Of a stretch of 64,000 nt of DNA, positions 26,715 through 36,224 are shown piece by piece. The stretch covers positions 28,016-92,015 of the forward strand of contig NZ_PPXC01000017.1 of the NCBI RefSeq assembly GCF_002909445.1, written 5' to 3'. The notes beneath the pieces were generated by a model, which saw nothing but the letters and a program-made list of their open reading frames with translations, was not told the DNA's origin and ran no database searches. Every line of letters starts with the position of its first letter. The stretch's first letter is position 1. This stretch comes from Arthrobacter glacialis (GTDB lineage: Bacteria > Actinomycetota > Actinomycetes > Actinomycetales > Micrococcaceae). A program made the translations under genes and the position numbers.

Positions 26715-28630
26715 TATGCGTTGACCTTTCCAAAGATGTCCAAAACCTCGTCGACACTGGTGGCGTGTTCCAGCCTGGCCACCTGGTCTTTGTCGGTAAA
26801 GACCCGTGCGATCGAGGACAAGATTGCCAGGTGCTCGTTGTTCACCCCGGCCACGCCCACCACAAACTTCACGGGCTTGCCGTTCCAGTCGATGCCGTTC
26901 GGGTAGTGGATGACGGAGACGGCCGAGGAGATGATGTTGCCCTTGGCCTCGTTGGTGCCGTGCGGGATGGCCAGGAAGTTGCCCATGTATGTGGACACCG
27001 ATTCCTCGCGCTCATGCATGGCCCTGACGTACACGGCATCCACGGCTCCGCGGGCCAGCAAAAGCGCCCCGGACTCATCGATGGCGCCGTCCCGGGTGGT
27101 GGCGGTGCCTTTGAGGATCACACTTTCGCGGGCCAGAATGTTGCTGCCCACCGGAGCTTCAACCACCTCGTCTGGTGCGTCGGCGAAGGAGCCGGCGGCC
27201 GAGTTTTTGGCACGGACCAGCTCCACAATTTCGTCATACCGGGGGCTGTTCATGAAGTTGTCCACGGAGACGTGCACGGCACTGGCTGTGGCGGGGGCGG
27301 CACGGGCGGCCAAGTCCTGGTGAGTCACGACGACGTCGTATGTGTCAGTCAGGTTGGCGATGGCCGAGTTGGTGACTTTGACTTCCGGGAAGCCCGCCTT
27401 CTTGATCATGTTGCGCAGCACCGAGGCGCCCATGGCGCTGGAGCCCATGCCGGCGTCGCATGCGAAGACAACAGTGCTGATCGGGCCCTTGGCACCGTCG
27501 CCCGCGAGGGCGAACGCGACCGAGCTCTTCTTGCCCTTCAGTGCTTCCATTTTGGCGGTGGCGTCGCCCAGGCCGTCGCTGTCGGCAGGGATCGGGCTGA
27601 TCTTCAGAATGAGGGAGCCAATCGCAAAGGAAACGGCGGTGGCCGCTACCACCGACAAGGCAACACCGAAGTAGCTGTCCTTGGCTGTCATCGCAAAGAC
27701 AGCAAAGATGCTTCCCGGGGCAGCCGGGGCAACCAGACCCGCCCCGGTCAGGACCAGCATGAAGATGCCCGTCATACCGCCAGCGATGGCTGCCATGATC
27801 ATGATCGGCTTCATCAGAATGTACGGGAAGTAGATCTCGTGGATGCCGCCGAGGAACTGAATCACTGCCGCGCCCGGGGCAGAAGCCTTTGCCAAGCCTC
27901 TGCCGAAGAAGGAGTAGGCGAGCAGGATGCCCAAGCCTGGGCCGGGGTTCGCTTCAAGCAAGAAAAGGATGGACTTGCCGTTGGCAAGTGCTTGTTCGGT
28001 GCCCAGCGGGGTCAGGATCCCGTGGTTGATGGCGTTGTTCAGGAACAGAACCTTGGCGGGTTCGATGAAGATGCTTGTCAGCGGCAATAGCCCGTTATTG
28101 ACCAGGAATTCAACCACGCGTCCGGCGCCGTTGCTGAAGGCCAGCACCACCGGGCCCACCACCACCAGACCGATCACGGCCATGATGCCGGAGAGGATAC
28201 CGGCGGAGAAGTTGTCAATGAGCATCTCAAAGCCTGGCTTGACCCGGCCTTCCCAGACCTTGTCCAGTTTCTTCATCACCCAGGCGGTCAGCGGACCCAT
28301 GATCATGGCACCAATGAACATGGGGATGTCCGTACCCACAATGACACCCATGGTCGCCACAGCACCCACCACGCCACCGCGGACTCCGTGGACCATCTTG
28401 CCGCCTGTGTAACCAATCAGGACGGGCAGCAGATAGGTGATCATGGGGCCAACCATGGCCCCGAGGGTCTCGTTGGGGAAGAAGCCCTTCGGGATGAAGA
28501 GGGCTGTAATGAGGCCCCAAGCAATGAATGCCCCAATGTTGGGCATAATCATGCCTGAGAGGAAGGTGCCGAATTTCTGCACCCCAACTCGCACGCCACC
28601 CTTGGGGGCGGCCACTGATTGTGTTGCCAT
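26714..28630 (-). CDS. mtlA: Mannitol-specific PTS permease, EIICBA
   Basis: 638 residues, all three PTS domains in one chain. EIIC spans roughly residues 15-340 with many membrane segments ([21 protein letters not shown]). EIIB has the phospho-cysteine Cys391 in [17 protein letters not shown] has the phospho-histidine His557 in [10 protein letters not shown]. It imports and phosphorylates mannitol at the membrane. AGGA lies 6 nt before the ATG. The gene follows the TetR regulator by 63 bp; a 6-bp hairpin sits in that gap (28650-28667). Confidence 0.95.
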   Translation of the reverse strand: MATQSVAAPKGGVRVGVQKFGTFLSGMIMPNIGAFIAWGLITALFIPKGFFPNETLGAMVGPMITYLLPVLIGYTGGKMVHGVRGGVVGAVATMGVIVGTDIPMFIGAMIMGPLTAWVMKKLDKVWEGRVKPGFEMLIDNFSAGILSGIMAVIGLVVVGPVVLAFSNGAGRVVEFLVNNGLLPLTSIFIEPAKVLFLNNAINHGILTPLGTEQALANGKSILFLLEANPGPGLGILLAYSFFGRGLAKASAPGAAVIQFLGGIHEIYFPYILMKPIMIMAAIAGGMTGIFMLVLTGAGLVAPAAPGSIFAVFAMTAKDSYFGVALSVVAATAVSFAIGSLILKISPIPADSDGLGDATAKMEALKGKKSSVAFALAGDGAKGPISTVVFACDAGMGSSAMGASVLRNMIKKAGFPEVKVTNSAIANLTDTYDVVVTHQDLAARAAPATASAVHVSVDNFMNSPRYDEIVELVRAKNSAAGSFADAPDEVVEAPVGSNILARESVILKGTATTRDGAIDESGALLLARGAVDAVYVRAMHEREESVSTYMGNFLAIPHGTNEAKGNIISSAVSVIHYPNGIDWNGKPVKFVVGVAGVNNEHLAILSSIARVFTDKDQVARLEHATSVDEVLDIFGKVNA

Positions 28631-28693
28631 TGTTATTCCTAACCGTGAGTCCTGCGCCTGTGCAGGAGTAACTGGTGATGTTTACTGGTTATT

Positions 28694-29416
28694 TCAAGAA
28701 TTTTTGGAAATGCGATCAAGCCACTCCAGGAACAACTTCAATTCAGACGTTGAGAGTTGTTCCGGGTTGGACGATTCAAGCGCGGCGTTGAGGGCGATGG
28801 CCGCCACCACCACCGATGATGCGCCCACTGGCGCCGCTGCCGTACTGAGTTCAAGCTCCGAAGAGACGGCGGAGATCACCGCTTCCCGGGTCATATCGGA
28901 TAAATCGAAGTTCCTGTCGGCCGCAGGTTCCGCAAGAAGCATCAAAGTGACCCCCACATTGGCTGCCAGGATGCTTCTGGCCGCTTCCTTGGGTGAAACG
29001 CAAAGCTGTCCGGCCAAAGCCGCCTTCTCCAGCATTTCCTCCATGAAACCTTCAGCCTCAGCGACCCGCACCGGACGGCTCTCCGGGCGGATATTGCCGA
29101 ACATCACCGAATACAGCTGTGGATTGTCCAAGCCGAACTGGAGATGGTTGTCCCAAATTTGGCGGACATCCTGCAGCGGACGGCCACTCGGGGCAAAGTT
29201 GTGTTCACCGGCCACGTACTCTTCAAACCCGGCATCAATGACTGCGTTGAAGAGCCCTTCCTTGTCGCCAAAGTGGTGGTAGAGGGTAGGTGCCGTCACG
29301 CCGGCCAACTCGGTAATTTGCCGGGTAGATACTGGCGCACCCGCCGAATTAGCCAACAATTCGGCGGCAGCTTTTAGCAGCCTGACTTTCGGTGGAAGCT
29401 GGCTGTTGAAGTTCAT
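28694..29416 (-). CDS. TetR-family regulator of the mannitol PTS locus
   Basis: 240 residues. The helix-turn-helix at residues ~29-50 is STRQITELAGVTAPTLYHHFGDKEGLF, standard TetR. The C-terminal ligand domain is not conserved. It is transcribed ahead of mtlA-mtlD and divergent from ptsI-ptsH, with a palindrome just upstream of its start, so it probably controls itself and one or both PTS units. Mannitol operons are more often run by MtlR or DeoR/GntR proteins, so a TetR here is unusual. TAGGGT lies 7 nt before the ATG. Confidence 0.8.
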   Translation of the reverse strand: MNFNSQLPPKVRLLKAAAELLANSAGAPVSTRQITELAGVTAPTLYHHFGDKEGLFNAVIDAGFEEYVAGEHNFAPSGRPLQDVRQIWDNHLQFGLDNPQLYSVMFGNIRPESRPVRVAEAEGFMEEMLEKAALAGQLCVSPKEAARSILAANVGVTLMLLAEPAADRNFDLSDMTREAVISAVSSELELSTAAAPVGASSVVVAAIALNAALESSNPEQLSTSELKLFLEWLDRISKNS

Positions 29417-29427
29417 GACTGCTACCC

Positions 29428-29449
29428 TAGCATCTATAGCAATGCTATA
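29428..29449. promoter_or_regulatory. Operator-like overlapping palindromes between TetR gene and ptsI
   Basis: TATAGCA-A-TGCTATA (29435-29449) is a perfect 7-1-7 palindrome. It overlaps a second one, TAGCAT (29428-29433) / ATGCTA (29442-29447). The position, 12-33 bp before the TetR start and over its promoter, fits an autoregulatory TetR operator. Confidence 0.65.
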
Positions 29450-29565
29450 TGAAGTACATCACAGGATATATTTTTAGGACACCCCGCAACCGCGGGACAC
29501 CCACTGGCGGGCACCGCGGCCCACCGGCTGGCACTGAAGCCAGACAAAGAAATTGAGGAATTTCA

Positions 29566-31251
29566 ATGCAGAGTTTCCCAGGAGTTGGCGTCAGCCCCGG
29601 ACGAATTGTTGGAACCATTCGGCAAATGCCGAAACCCTTGGCTGAACCGCCTGCCGGGGAGAAACTGGCATCGGGGACCAGCGCCGCGGACGCAGCAGCT
29701 GCGCTTACGGTGGCAGCTAAGGCTGTTCAGGCCCAGTTGCGTGACCGCGCCGCTGTGGCCGGGCCCGACGCCAAGGCCGTCCTGGAAGCAACCGCTCTCA
29801 TGGCTACGGATCCCATGCTCATCAAAGCGTCCGTCAAACTGATCAACACCGGCACTTCTGCAGAGCGGGCGGTGTGGGAAGCCGCCGAAGCCGTGGTGAC
29901 CATGCTGGTGAATTTGGGCGGCTACATGGCCGAGCGGGCCGCAGACGTCCTAGACGTCCGCGCCAGGATAGTGGCCGCACTGCGCGGCATCCCGGCACCC
30001 GGCATACCCGCCTCCGAAGCACCCTTCATCCTCGTGGCCCACGACTTGGCACCGGCAGACACAGCCACGCTGGACCCCGCCAAGGTGATTGCCCTGGTCA
30101 CGGCCGGTGGCGGCCCGCAGTCGCACACGGCCATCATCGCCCGTTCGCTCGGCCTGCCCGCAGTGGTCGCCGCCGCCGGTGTTGACACGCTGGCGGACGG
30201 GACGGAAGTTTATGTCGACGGTACGGCAGGGACCATCGCCACCGATCCCGGCGACACTGAGCGCTCGGCAGCGGCCGCTTGGGCAGCCAACGCATCATTC
30301 CTGACAGTTTTTGATGGGCAGGGTACGACGGCGGACGGCCACTTGGTCCCCCTCCTGGCCAATGTGGGCGGAGCCAAGGACGCCGTCAAGGCCGCGGCCG
30401 CCGGCGCCCAAGGCGTGGGGCTGCTGCGCACCGAGTTTTGCTTCCTGGAACGGGAAACAGAACCCTCCATCGAGGAGCAGGTTCAGGCATACCGTGGAGT
30501 GTTTGACGCGTTCCCGGGCAAGAAGGTTGTGGTCCGCACCCTAGACGCAGGCGCGGACAAGCCGCTTCCCTTTTTGACCGACGCCGATGAGCCGAACCCG
30601 GCGCTGGGTGTGCGCGGCTACCGGACAGACATCTCAACCCCCGGGGTGCTGGAGCGCCAGCTCGCAGCCATTGCGGAGGCGGCCCAGGGAACCACGGCCC
30701 AGGTTTGGGTCATGGCTCCCATGATCTCCACTGCCGATGAGGCCGCCCGCTTCGCTTCCCTGTGCGCGGCGGCAGGACTGAAGACTCCTGGCGTCATGGT
30801 GGAAGTACCCTCCGCGGCAGTTACGGCGGAGTCAATCCTGGGCCAGGTCGAATTCGCCAGCCTGGGCACCAACGACCTGACGCAGTACACCATGGCCGCG
30901 GACCGCCAGCTGGGCCCCCTGGCCGCGCTGAACAACCCGTGGCAGCCCGCAGTGCTCCAGCTGGTTCGCCTGACAGTGGCCGGATCCATCGCGGAGAGAA
31001 GCGGGAAGCCCGTTGGCGTCTGCGGTGAGGCCGCCGCGGACCCTGCCCTCGCCGTCGTTCTGGTGGGCTTGGGCGTCTCAACACTGTCCATGACGGCACG
31101 GTCACTGGCGGCGGTGGGCGCCGTCCTTGCCACTGTGACACTGAAAGAAGCACAAGAAATTGCTACATTGGCCTTGCACGCAGCAAACCCCACGGAAGCA
31201 CGGGACCGGGCGCGGAAGAAATTGCCCATCCTCGCAGAACTTGGCCTCTGA
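29566..31251 (+). CDS. ptsI: PTS enzyme I (phosphoenolpyruvate-protein phosphotransferase)
   Basis: 561 residues, normal length. It takes phosphate from PEP and passes it to HPr. The phospho-histidine is His187 in GGPQSHTAIIARSLGLPAVV. The PEP-binding barrel has GVGLLRTEFCFLER, VVRTLDAGADKP and FASLGTNDLTQY. The active-site Cys lies in PVGVCGEAAADP. GAGGAA precedes the ATG. It is the first gene of ptsI-ptsH and supplies phosphate to MtlA across the divergent gap. Confidence 0.95.
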   Translation: MQSFPGVGVSPGRIVGTIRQMPKPLAEPPAGEKLASGTSAADAAAALTVAAKAVQAQLRDRAAVAGPDAKAVLEATALMATDPMLIKASVKLINTGTSAERAVWEAAEAVVTMLVNLGGYMAERAADVLDVRARIVAALRGIPAPGIPASEAPFILVAHDLAPADTATLDPAKVIALVTAGGGPQSHTAIIARSLGLPAVVAAAGVDTLADGTEVYVDGTAGTIATDPGDTERSAAAAWAANASFLTVFDGQGTTADGHLVPLLANVGGAKDAVKAAAAGAQGVGLLRTEFCFLERETEPSIEEQVQAYRGVFDAFPGKKVVVRTLDAGADKPLPFLTDADEPNPALGVRGYRTDISTPGVLERQLAAIAEAAQGTTAQVWVMAPMISTADEAARFASLCAAAGLKTPGVMVEVPSAAVTAESILGQVEFASLGTNDLTQYTMAADRQLGPLAALNNPWQPAVLQLVRLTVAGSIAERSGKPVGVCGEAAADPALAVVLVGLGVSTLSMTARSLAAVGAVLATVTLKEAQEIATLALHAANPTEARDRARKKLPILAELGL

Positions 31252-31337
31252 TTCTCTCCGGCCAACCCGAACCACAGCACCAATCAACCACAGCACCAAT
31301 CACCAAGATGTCATTAACCACTCCCACAGGAGGAACC

Positions 31338-31616
31338 ATGTCCGAACGTAAAGCAACCGTCGCCAGCAGCTCAGGATTGCACGCCCGCCCAGCTTCCCTG
31401 TTTGCCGCAGCGGCCGGTGAAACCGGCGTTGAAGTCACCATCGCCATGGATGGCGCCCCGATCGATGACGCCATGGACGCCAGCAGCATCTTGTCGTTGA
31501 TGACCTTGGGTGCCGAGCACGGCAGCGTGGTGGTCCTGCGGGCCGAGGGCGACGGTGCTGACGCAGCCCTGGACTCCTTGGTCCAAATGCTCGAAACGGA
31601 CCTTGACGCACTCTGA
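31338..31616 (+). CDS. ptsH: PTS phosphocarrier protein HPr
   Basis: 92 residues from the ATG at 31338, with AGGAGG 4 nt upstream; the ten upstream in-frame codons are rejected. His15 in SGLHARPAS is the phosphorylation site for enzyme I. Ser50 in SSILSLMTLG aligns with regulatory Ser46 of firmicute HPr, though regulation by HPr kinase is not expected in actinobacteria. It lies 86 bp after ptsI and is convergent with the MoaD-like gene 5 bp away. Confidence 0.95.
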   Translation: MSERKATVASSSGLHARPASLFAAAAGETGVEVTIAMDGAPIDDAMDASSILSLMTLGAEHGSVVVLRAEGDGADAALDSLVQMLETDLDAL

Positions 31617-31621
31617 GTGGT

Positions 31622-31912
31622 TTAGCCGCCGGCCACGGATTGAATGATCATCACTTCCCGGCCGGCGGCCACCTGGGTGGCCAGCCCATCCAGGCGACGC
31701 ACATCGTCGCCGTCGACGTAAATGTTCACGAACCGCCGCAGCGCCCCTGTCTCATCGCGCAGGCGCCTGTTGAATTTTGGAAATTGCGCACCAATGACGT
31801 CCAGCAGTTGCGCCACACTGGCGCCGTCGCCAACGTCCAGGCGCAGCTCTTCGCTTCCGCCCACCATGGTTTGCAACAAGCGAGGAACCAAGACTGTCAC
31901 TTCCTTGGCCAT
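31622..31912 (-). CDS. MoaD/ThiS-like ubiquitin-fold sulfur carrier protein
   Basis: 96 residues, beta-grasp fold. The C-terminus ends in Gly-Gly (IIQSVAGG), the diagnostic tail that is adenylated and thiocarboxylated. The middle has the MoaD pattern VAQLLDVIGAQFPKFNRRL and NIYVDGDDVRRLDG. It lies 10 bp after the BNR-repeat gene in the same direction. No moaE, thiG or cysM-like partner is visible, so the sulfur acceptor is unknown. Confidence 0.8.
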   Translation of the reverse strand: MAKEVTVLVPRLLQTMVGGSEELRLDVGDGASVAQLLDVIGAQFPKFNRRLRDETGALRRFVNIYVDGDDVRRLDGLATQVAAGREVMIIQSVAGG

Positions 31913-31922
31913 GACCACACCG

Positions 31923-33065
31923 CTAAAGCTCGACGGCGGCGGCACGGACACATAAGACGTCCGGCAGGTGGGTGAGGACTTCGACAAAGTGCTCGCCCTC
32001 GTTGGCGCTGGCATACACCGAACCGCCGCGAGTGCCAAAGTAAATACCGGCAGGTTCGGCATTATCAACGGCCGCCGCATCCCGCAGCACCACGTTGTAG
32101 TCGGGTTCCATCAACCCATCCGCCAACCGTTTCCAGGTCGCGCCGCCGTCGTCCGTGCGGTGCACCGCCATCTGGCCCTCTGGCGGAATCCGTTCACCGT
32201 CGGCCTTGATGGGCACAACCCATGCCGTGCCGGATCGGCTCGGGTGGGTCAAGATGGTGAAACCGAAATCCGTGGGCAGTCCGTCCGCAATGGAATTCCA
32301 GGTATCGGCGTTGTCATCGGTACGGTACACGCCGTGGTGGTTTTGCGCGTAGAGGGTCCCGGAGCTGTTGGGGTCGCGGGCGATCTTGTGCACGCACTGG
32401 CCAAATTCCGGCAAGGGGTCTGGCATGAAATACGCCGTAATGCCCTTATTCCGGGCCTCCCACGTCTCTCCGTCATCGGTACTCCGGTACACGCCCCCGG
32501 TGCTCATGGCCACATGAATGGTGCCGGGATCGTTGGCGCTTGGCAGGACTGTATGCGCTGCCGCGCCACCAAATCCGGCACCCCATTCGGGGCGGTGCGG
32601 ATGGTCCCAGAGGCCCCGGTTGAGCTCAAAATGCTCTCCGCCATCGGTGGATTTCCACACCGAAATGGGCTCACATCCAGCCCACACCACGCCTGGCTGG
32701 TCCGCACTGTCCGGCTGGATCTGCCATACGCGCTCCAGCGCCGCAGCTGTATCTGCCGGGAAGGTGATGGCTCCGTGGTCAGGCTCTTGCCAGGTGGCGC
32801 CAAAATCGTCCGAGTGGGCAACTGTCGGCCCCCAGTGTTCGCTGCGCAAGCCCACCATGATTCGGGTTTTGCCGCCCCTGGTGTCGATCCCGATGCTGGG
32901 GATCTCTTGCATCAAAAAGTGGGGGCCGGTGAAAGTGAAGTTCGATCTGTCGATACTGGTGCCCAGCCACAGACCTTTCTTGGTTCCCACGGCGAGCAGC
33001 GTAGTTATCGGCTGGTCCTGCGGCTGGTCATCCAAAGAATTCGGCTGCGCTCCATTGCTTGTCAT
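31923..33065 (-). CDS. BNR-repeat (sialidase-like beta-propeller) protein
   Basis: 380 residues, no signal peptide. At least five Asp-box repeats of the type SxDxGxTW are visible (SDDFGATW, STDGGEHF, STDDGETW, TDDNADTW, TDDGGATW, ANEGEHF), giving a six- or seven-bladed propeller like the VPS10/exo-alpha-sialidase families. The sialidase arginine triad is not evident, so sialidase activity should not be assumed. It is paired with the MoaD-like gene. Confidence 0.7.
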   Translation of the reverse strand: MTSNGAQPNSLDDQPQDQPITTLLAVGTKKGLWLGTSIDRSNFTFTGPHFLMQEIPSIGIDTRGGKTRIMVGLRSEHWGPTVAHSDDFGATWQEPDHGAITFPADTAAALERVWQIQPDSADQPGVVWAGCEPISVWKSTDGGEHFELNRGLWDHPHRPEWGAGFGGAAAHTVLPSANDPGTIHVAMSTGGVYRSTDDGETWEARNKGITAYFMPDPLPEFGQCVHKIARDPNSSGTLYAQNHHGVYRTDDNADTWNSIADGLPTDFGFTILTHPSRSGTAWVVPIKADGERIPPEGQMAVHRTDDGGATWKRLADGLMEPDYNVVLRDAAAVDNAEPAGIYFGTRGGSVYASANEGEHFVEVLTHLPDVLCVRAAAVEL

Positions 33066-33147
33066 GGGTTAAATTCGACCACCCCAACACCACGGCAACA
33101 AGAGTTACTAACCAGTAACTTCTGATCCCACACGCCCAATCCCGTAT

Positions 33148-33215
33148 CCGGTGCGCCCGTCCCCGCTTTTCGCGCCCGTCCGGACGGGCGCGAAAAGCGG
33201 GGACGGGCGCACCGG
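33148..33215. repeat. 68-bp perfect palindrome without a loop
   Basis: 34-bp arms mirror each other exactly around the centre GTCCGGAC (33178-33185). Each arm also contains two GCGCCCGTCC-like units, so short direct repeats are built in. It lies between the divergent BNR gene and csoR, about 82 bp upstream of the BNR start and 19 bp before the first CsoR operator. Because both genes read away from it, it is not a simple terminator. Confidence 0.9.
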
Positions 33216-33233
33216 GCCGCAAAGTCCCATCAA

Positions 33234-33273
33234 TACCCCCATGGGGTACTTGACCAATACCCTATGGGGGTAT
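33234..33273. promoter_or_regulatory. Two CsoR operators and the csoR promoter
   Basis: TACCCCCATGGGGTA (33234-33248) and ATACCCTATGGGGGTAT (33257-33273) both match the G-tract/C-tract inverted repeat of CsoR sites. TTGACC (33250-33255) lies between them. TACATT (33273-33278) is a TANNNT -10 at 17-nt spacing, 6 nt before the ATG. Repressor on the second site would block the promoter spacer. Confidence 0.85.
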
Positions 33274-33284
33274 ACATTGAAGGC

Positions 33285-33611
33285 ATGACAAGCACCCAAA
33301 CAGAACATCCCGGCCCGCACGGCTACAGCGAGGAAAAACAGGCCTACTTGCGCCGCCTCAAGCGCGCAGAGGGCCAGGTTCGCGGCATCGCCCGCATGGT
33401 GGAGGAGGACAAGTACTGCATTGACATCCTCACCCAGATGGCCGCCGTCAACAAGGCACTGCACGCCGTGAGCATCGGCCTCCTCGAGGACCACATTGCC
33501 CATTGCGTGGTCAACGCCGCCCATGAATCCCAAGAATCAGGCAACCCGGAGATCGTCTCCGAGAAGGTTTCCGAAGCCACCGCCGCCATTTCCCGCCTAC
33601 TCAGGAGCTAA
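33285..33611 (+). CDS. csoR: Copper-sensing repressor CsoR
   Basis: 108 residues from the ATG at 33285, all-helical DUF156 family. The Cu(I) ligands are Cys45, His70 and Cys74, with the same spacing (25 and 4 residues) as the Cys-His-Cys set of characterised CsoR. Cu(I) binding releases the operator. It opens the operon csoR-copZ-copA. Leaderless translation is likely: the -10-like TACATT is 6 nt before the ATG. Confidence 0.92.
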   Translation: MTSTQTEHPGPHGYSEEKQAYLRRLKRAEGQVRGIARMVEEDKYCIDILTQMAAVNKALHAVSIGLLEDHIAHCVVNAAHESQESGNPEIVSEKVSEATAAISRLLRS

Positions 33612-33616
33612 TAGAG

Positions 33617-33841
33617 ATGAACACCACCACCATCAACGTTTCAGGGATGACCTGCGGACACTGCATCAGCTCCGTTACCGAGGAACTGACCGCACTCAAG
33701 GGCGTGGAGACTGTCTCCGTGGACCTCAACGCCGGCAGTATCTCCGAGGTCACCATTACTTCCACCCTGACCCTTGACCCCGCCGAAATCAGCGAGGCCA
33801 TCGCCGAGGCCGGCTACCTCATGGTTGCCAACAACGCCTAA
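33617..33841 (+). CDS. copZ: Copper chaperone CopZ (heavy-metal-associated domain)
   Basis: 74 residues, a single HMA ferredoxin-like domain. Cys13 and Cys16 in GMTCGHC bind Cu(I). It passes copper to CopA and CsoR in the cytosol. It lies 5 bp after csoR and 24 bp before copA. Confidence 0.93.
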   Translation: MNTTTINVSGMTCGHCISSVTEELTALKGVETVSVDLNAGSISEVTITSTLTLDPAEISEAIAEAGYLMVANNA

Positions 33842-33865
33842 CCCGCTTTCAATTTAAGGAGCGCC

Positions 33866-36169
33866 ATGAGCGCCTCAGATATTTTGACCCAAACCGCCAC
33901 ACCCGGCCCCCGCATGGTTGAGCTCGACATTGAAGGCATGACCTGTGCCTCGTGCGTCAGCCGGGTTGAACGCAAGTTGGGCAAACTCGAAGGCGTCAGC
34001 GCTTCCGTGAACCTCCCGCTGGAAACAGCCCAGGTCACGGTCCCCGCCGGCATGTCCAACCAACAAATCATCGACACCGTCAACGCGACGGGCTACAAGG
34101 CCCGGCTAAAGAATGTCCCTGCTGCCACATCAATGCCCAAGCACGACGCCGAACCCCACCACGAGCACGACGCTCACCCAGGCGCCGCGCAGGAGCATAC
34201 CGACCACATGGCACATGGCGGCACCGCCGCAACACTGCGCCCGCGGCTGATCCTGGCCGCCATTCTCACCATCCCTGTTTTCTTGATCTCCATGTTCCCG
34301 GCACTGCAATTCCCGCACTGGGGCTGGGTGGTGGGTGCCCTGACGCTGCCCGTGGTGACGTGGTCCGCCTGGCCATTCCACCGGGCCGCGGCCATCAACG
34401 CCCGGCACTTCGCCTCCACCATGGACACCCTGGTCTCCATTGGTGTCAGTGCGGCGTTCGCGTTCTCCACCGTCACCATGGTCATGGATCCGATGCTCAC
34501 AGCACACGGCGCCCACATGAGCGGGCACGCGCCCCTGTACTTTGAGGTCTCGGCCGTGGTGGTGACGTTCCTGCTGTTGGGACGCTACCTGGAAGCCAAG
34601 GCGAAGGCCAGGGCCGGTGACGCGCTCAAGGCGCTGCTGAGCCTGGGCGCCAAGGAAGCCACTGTGCTTCGCGACGGCGTCGAGGTTAAGATCCCGGCGG
34701 ACCAGCTGGCAGTGGATGAGATCTTTGTGGTCCGGCCCGGCGAAAAAATCGCCACGGACGGCATCGTCACATCCGGCACCTCGGCCGTGGACACCTCCCT
34801 TATTACCGGTGAGTCCCTGCCCGTGGACGTCACTGTGGATGACGGCGTCACAGGCGCCACGATCAACACCTCCGGCCGCCTGTTGGTGCGCGCCACCCGC
34901 GTCGGCGCGGAGACAACGCTTGCCCAAATGGGCAAACTGGTCAGCGCCGCACAGGCTGGCAAGGCACCTATTGCGCGCCTGGCGGACAGGATCAGCGCCG
35001 TGTTTGTGCCGATCGTGCTGGTCATTGCCGTCATCACTTTTGCACTGTGGCTGATCTTCAGCGGTGATATCCAGGCCGCCTTCACTGCCGCCGTCGCTGT
35101 TTTGATCATCGCCTGCCCTTGCGCCCTGGGACTCGCCACACCCGTTGGCCTACTGACCGGAACCGGCCGCGCTGCCCAGTTGGGCATCCTGATCAAGGGC
35201 CCGCAGGTCCTGGAAGACACCCGCACGGTGGACACCATCTTGCTGGACAAAACCGGCACCGTCACCGAGGGCAAGTTGAGCGTGGTCGACGTCGTGACCC
35301 TCGCCCAGATGCCGGCAAACGAGGTCCTGCGCCTTGCAGGTGCTGTGGAATCCCACAGTGAACACCCCATTGCCCACGCCATTGCCGAGCACGCCCGCAC
35401 CCAGGGTGAGATGCCTCAGGTGGAGGACTTCACCTCAGCCCCCGGCGGCGGCGTACGGGCCCTGATCGAAGGCAGCACGGTGCTGGCTGGCCGGGCAGGC
35501 TGGCTGGAGGAAAACGGCGTCGAACTTTCCGATGCTGACCGCAAGGCATTGGTGACGCAGCAACAGCGCGGCACCACCGCCATCTGGGTGGCCGTGGACG
35601 GACAGGCCGCCGGCTTGATCGCACTCAAGGACACCATCAAGGCCGGTTCCGTTGAGGCCATTGCCAGGCTCAAGGAGCTGGGCTTGCGGCCCATCCTGCT
35701 CACCGGTGACAACGCCGCCGTGGCAGCCCAGGTGGCGGCAATCGTGGGGATACCACCTGCGGATGTGTTTGCCGATGTCCTGCCCGAGGGCAAGGTGGAG
35801 GCGGTCAAGAAGTTGCAGGCCGCCGGGGCCACGGTGGCGATGGCGGGCGACGGCGTCAATGACGCAGCAGCCCTGGCGCAGGCCGATCTTGGCATCGCGA
35901 TGGGCTCGGGCACAGATGTTGCCATTGAGGCGGCAGACCTGACGGTCATGGGCAATGACTTGGGCCAGGTGGCCACGGCCATTGCGCTGTCACGGAAAAC
36001 GCTTGGAACCATCAAGACGAACCTGTTCTGGGCGTTCTTCTACAACGCCATCGGCATCCCCGTAGCAGCACTTGGCTTGTTGAATCCGATGATCGCCGGT
36101 GCCGCCATGGCTGCCAGCTCGGTGCTGGTGGTGGCGAACTCACTGCGGTTGCGGCGTTTCGGCAAGTAG
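33866..36169 (+). CDS. copA: Cu(I)-exporting P1B-type ATPase
   Basis: 767 residues. One N-terminal HMA domain has Cys27/Cys30 in GMTCASC. A His-rich stretch follows (residues ~91-117, with many HxH pairs) before the eight membrane segments. The transmembrane metal site is Cys417-Pro-Cys419, and Asp461 in DKTGT is phosphorylated. TGES, HP (SEHPIAHA) and [10 protein letters not shown] are intact. It exports Cu(I). SD AAGGAG precedes the ATG. A strong terminator ends the operon. Confidence 0.95.
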   Translation: MSASDILTQTATPGPRMVELDIEGMTCASCVSRVERKLGKLEGVSASVNLPLETAQVTVPAGMSNQQIIDTVNATGYKARLKNVPAATSMPKHDAEPHHEHDAHPGAAQEHTDHMAHGGTAATLRPRLILAAILTIPVFLISMFPALQFPHWGWVVGALTLPVVTWSAWPFHRAAAINARHFASTMDTLVSIGVSAAFAFSTVTMVMDPMLTAHGAHMSGHAPLYFEVSAVVVTFLLLGRYLEAKAKARAGDALKALLSLGAKEATVLRDGVEVKIPADQLAVDEIFVVRPGEKIATDGIVTSGTSAVDTSLITGESLPVDVTVDDGVTGATINTSGRLLVRATRVGAETTLAQMGKLVSAAQAGKAPIARLADRISAVFVPIVLVIAVITFALWLIFSGDIQAAFTAAVAVLIIACPCALGLATPVGLLTGTGRAAQLGILIKGPQVLEDTRTVDTILLDKTGTVTEGKLSVVDVVTLAQMPANEVLRLAGAVESHSEHPIAHAIAEHARTQGEMPQVEDFTSAPGGGVRALIEGSTVLAGRAGWLEENGVELSDADRKALVTQQQRGTTAIWVAVDGQAAGLIALKDTIKAGSVEAIARLKELGLRPILLTGDNAAVAAQVAAIVGIPPADVFADVLPEGKVEAVKKLQAAGATVAMAGDGVNDAAALAQADLGIAMGSGTDVAIEAADLTVMGNDLGQVATAIALSRKTLGTIKTNLFWAFFYNAIGIPVAALGLLNPMIAGAAMAASSVLVVANSLRLRRFGK

Positions 36170-36171
36170 CC

Positions 36172-36211
36172 AAAAGGAGGTCCGGCGGGCAACCCCGCCG
36201 GACCTCCTTTT
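36172..36211. terminator. Strong intrinsic terminator after copA
   Basis: A perfect 18-bp stem AAAAGGAGGTCCGGCGGG with a 4-nt loop CAAC, running into TTTTT on the plus strand and matched by AAAA on the other side. It sits between convergent copA and the EamA gene and should serve both. Confidence 0.92.
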
Positions 36212-36224
36212 TGTCTGGGGACAG

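Noticed and set aside
26765-28090. 441-codon plus-strand open frame inside mtlA
   Set aside because: It is antisense to conserved PTS domains, His/Gly-rich by composition only.
33148-33215. Intrinsic terminator for csoR or the BNR gene
   Set aside because: Both neighbouring genes are transcribed away from the palindrome, and it has no T-tract.
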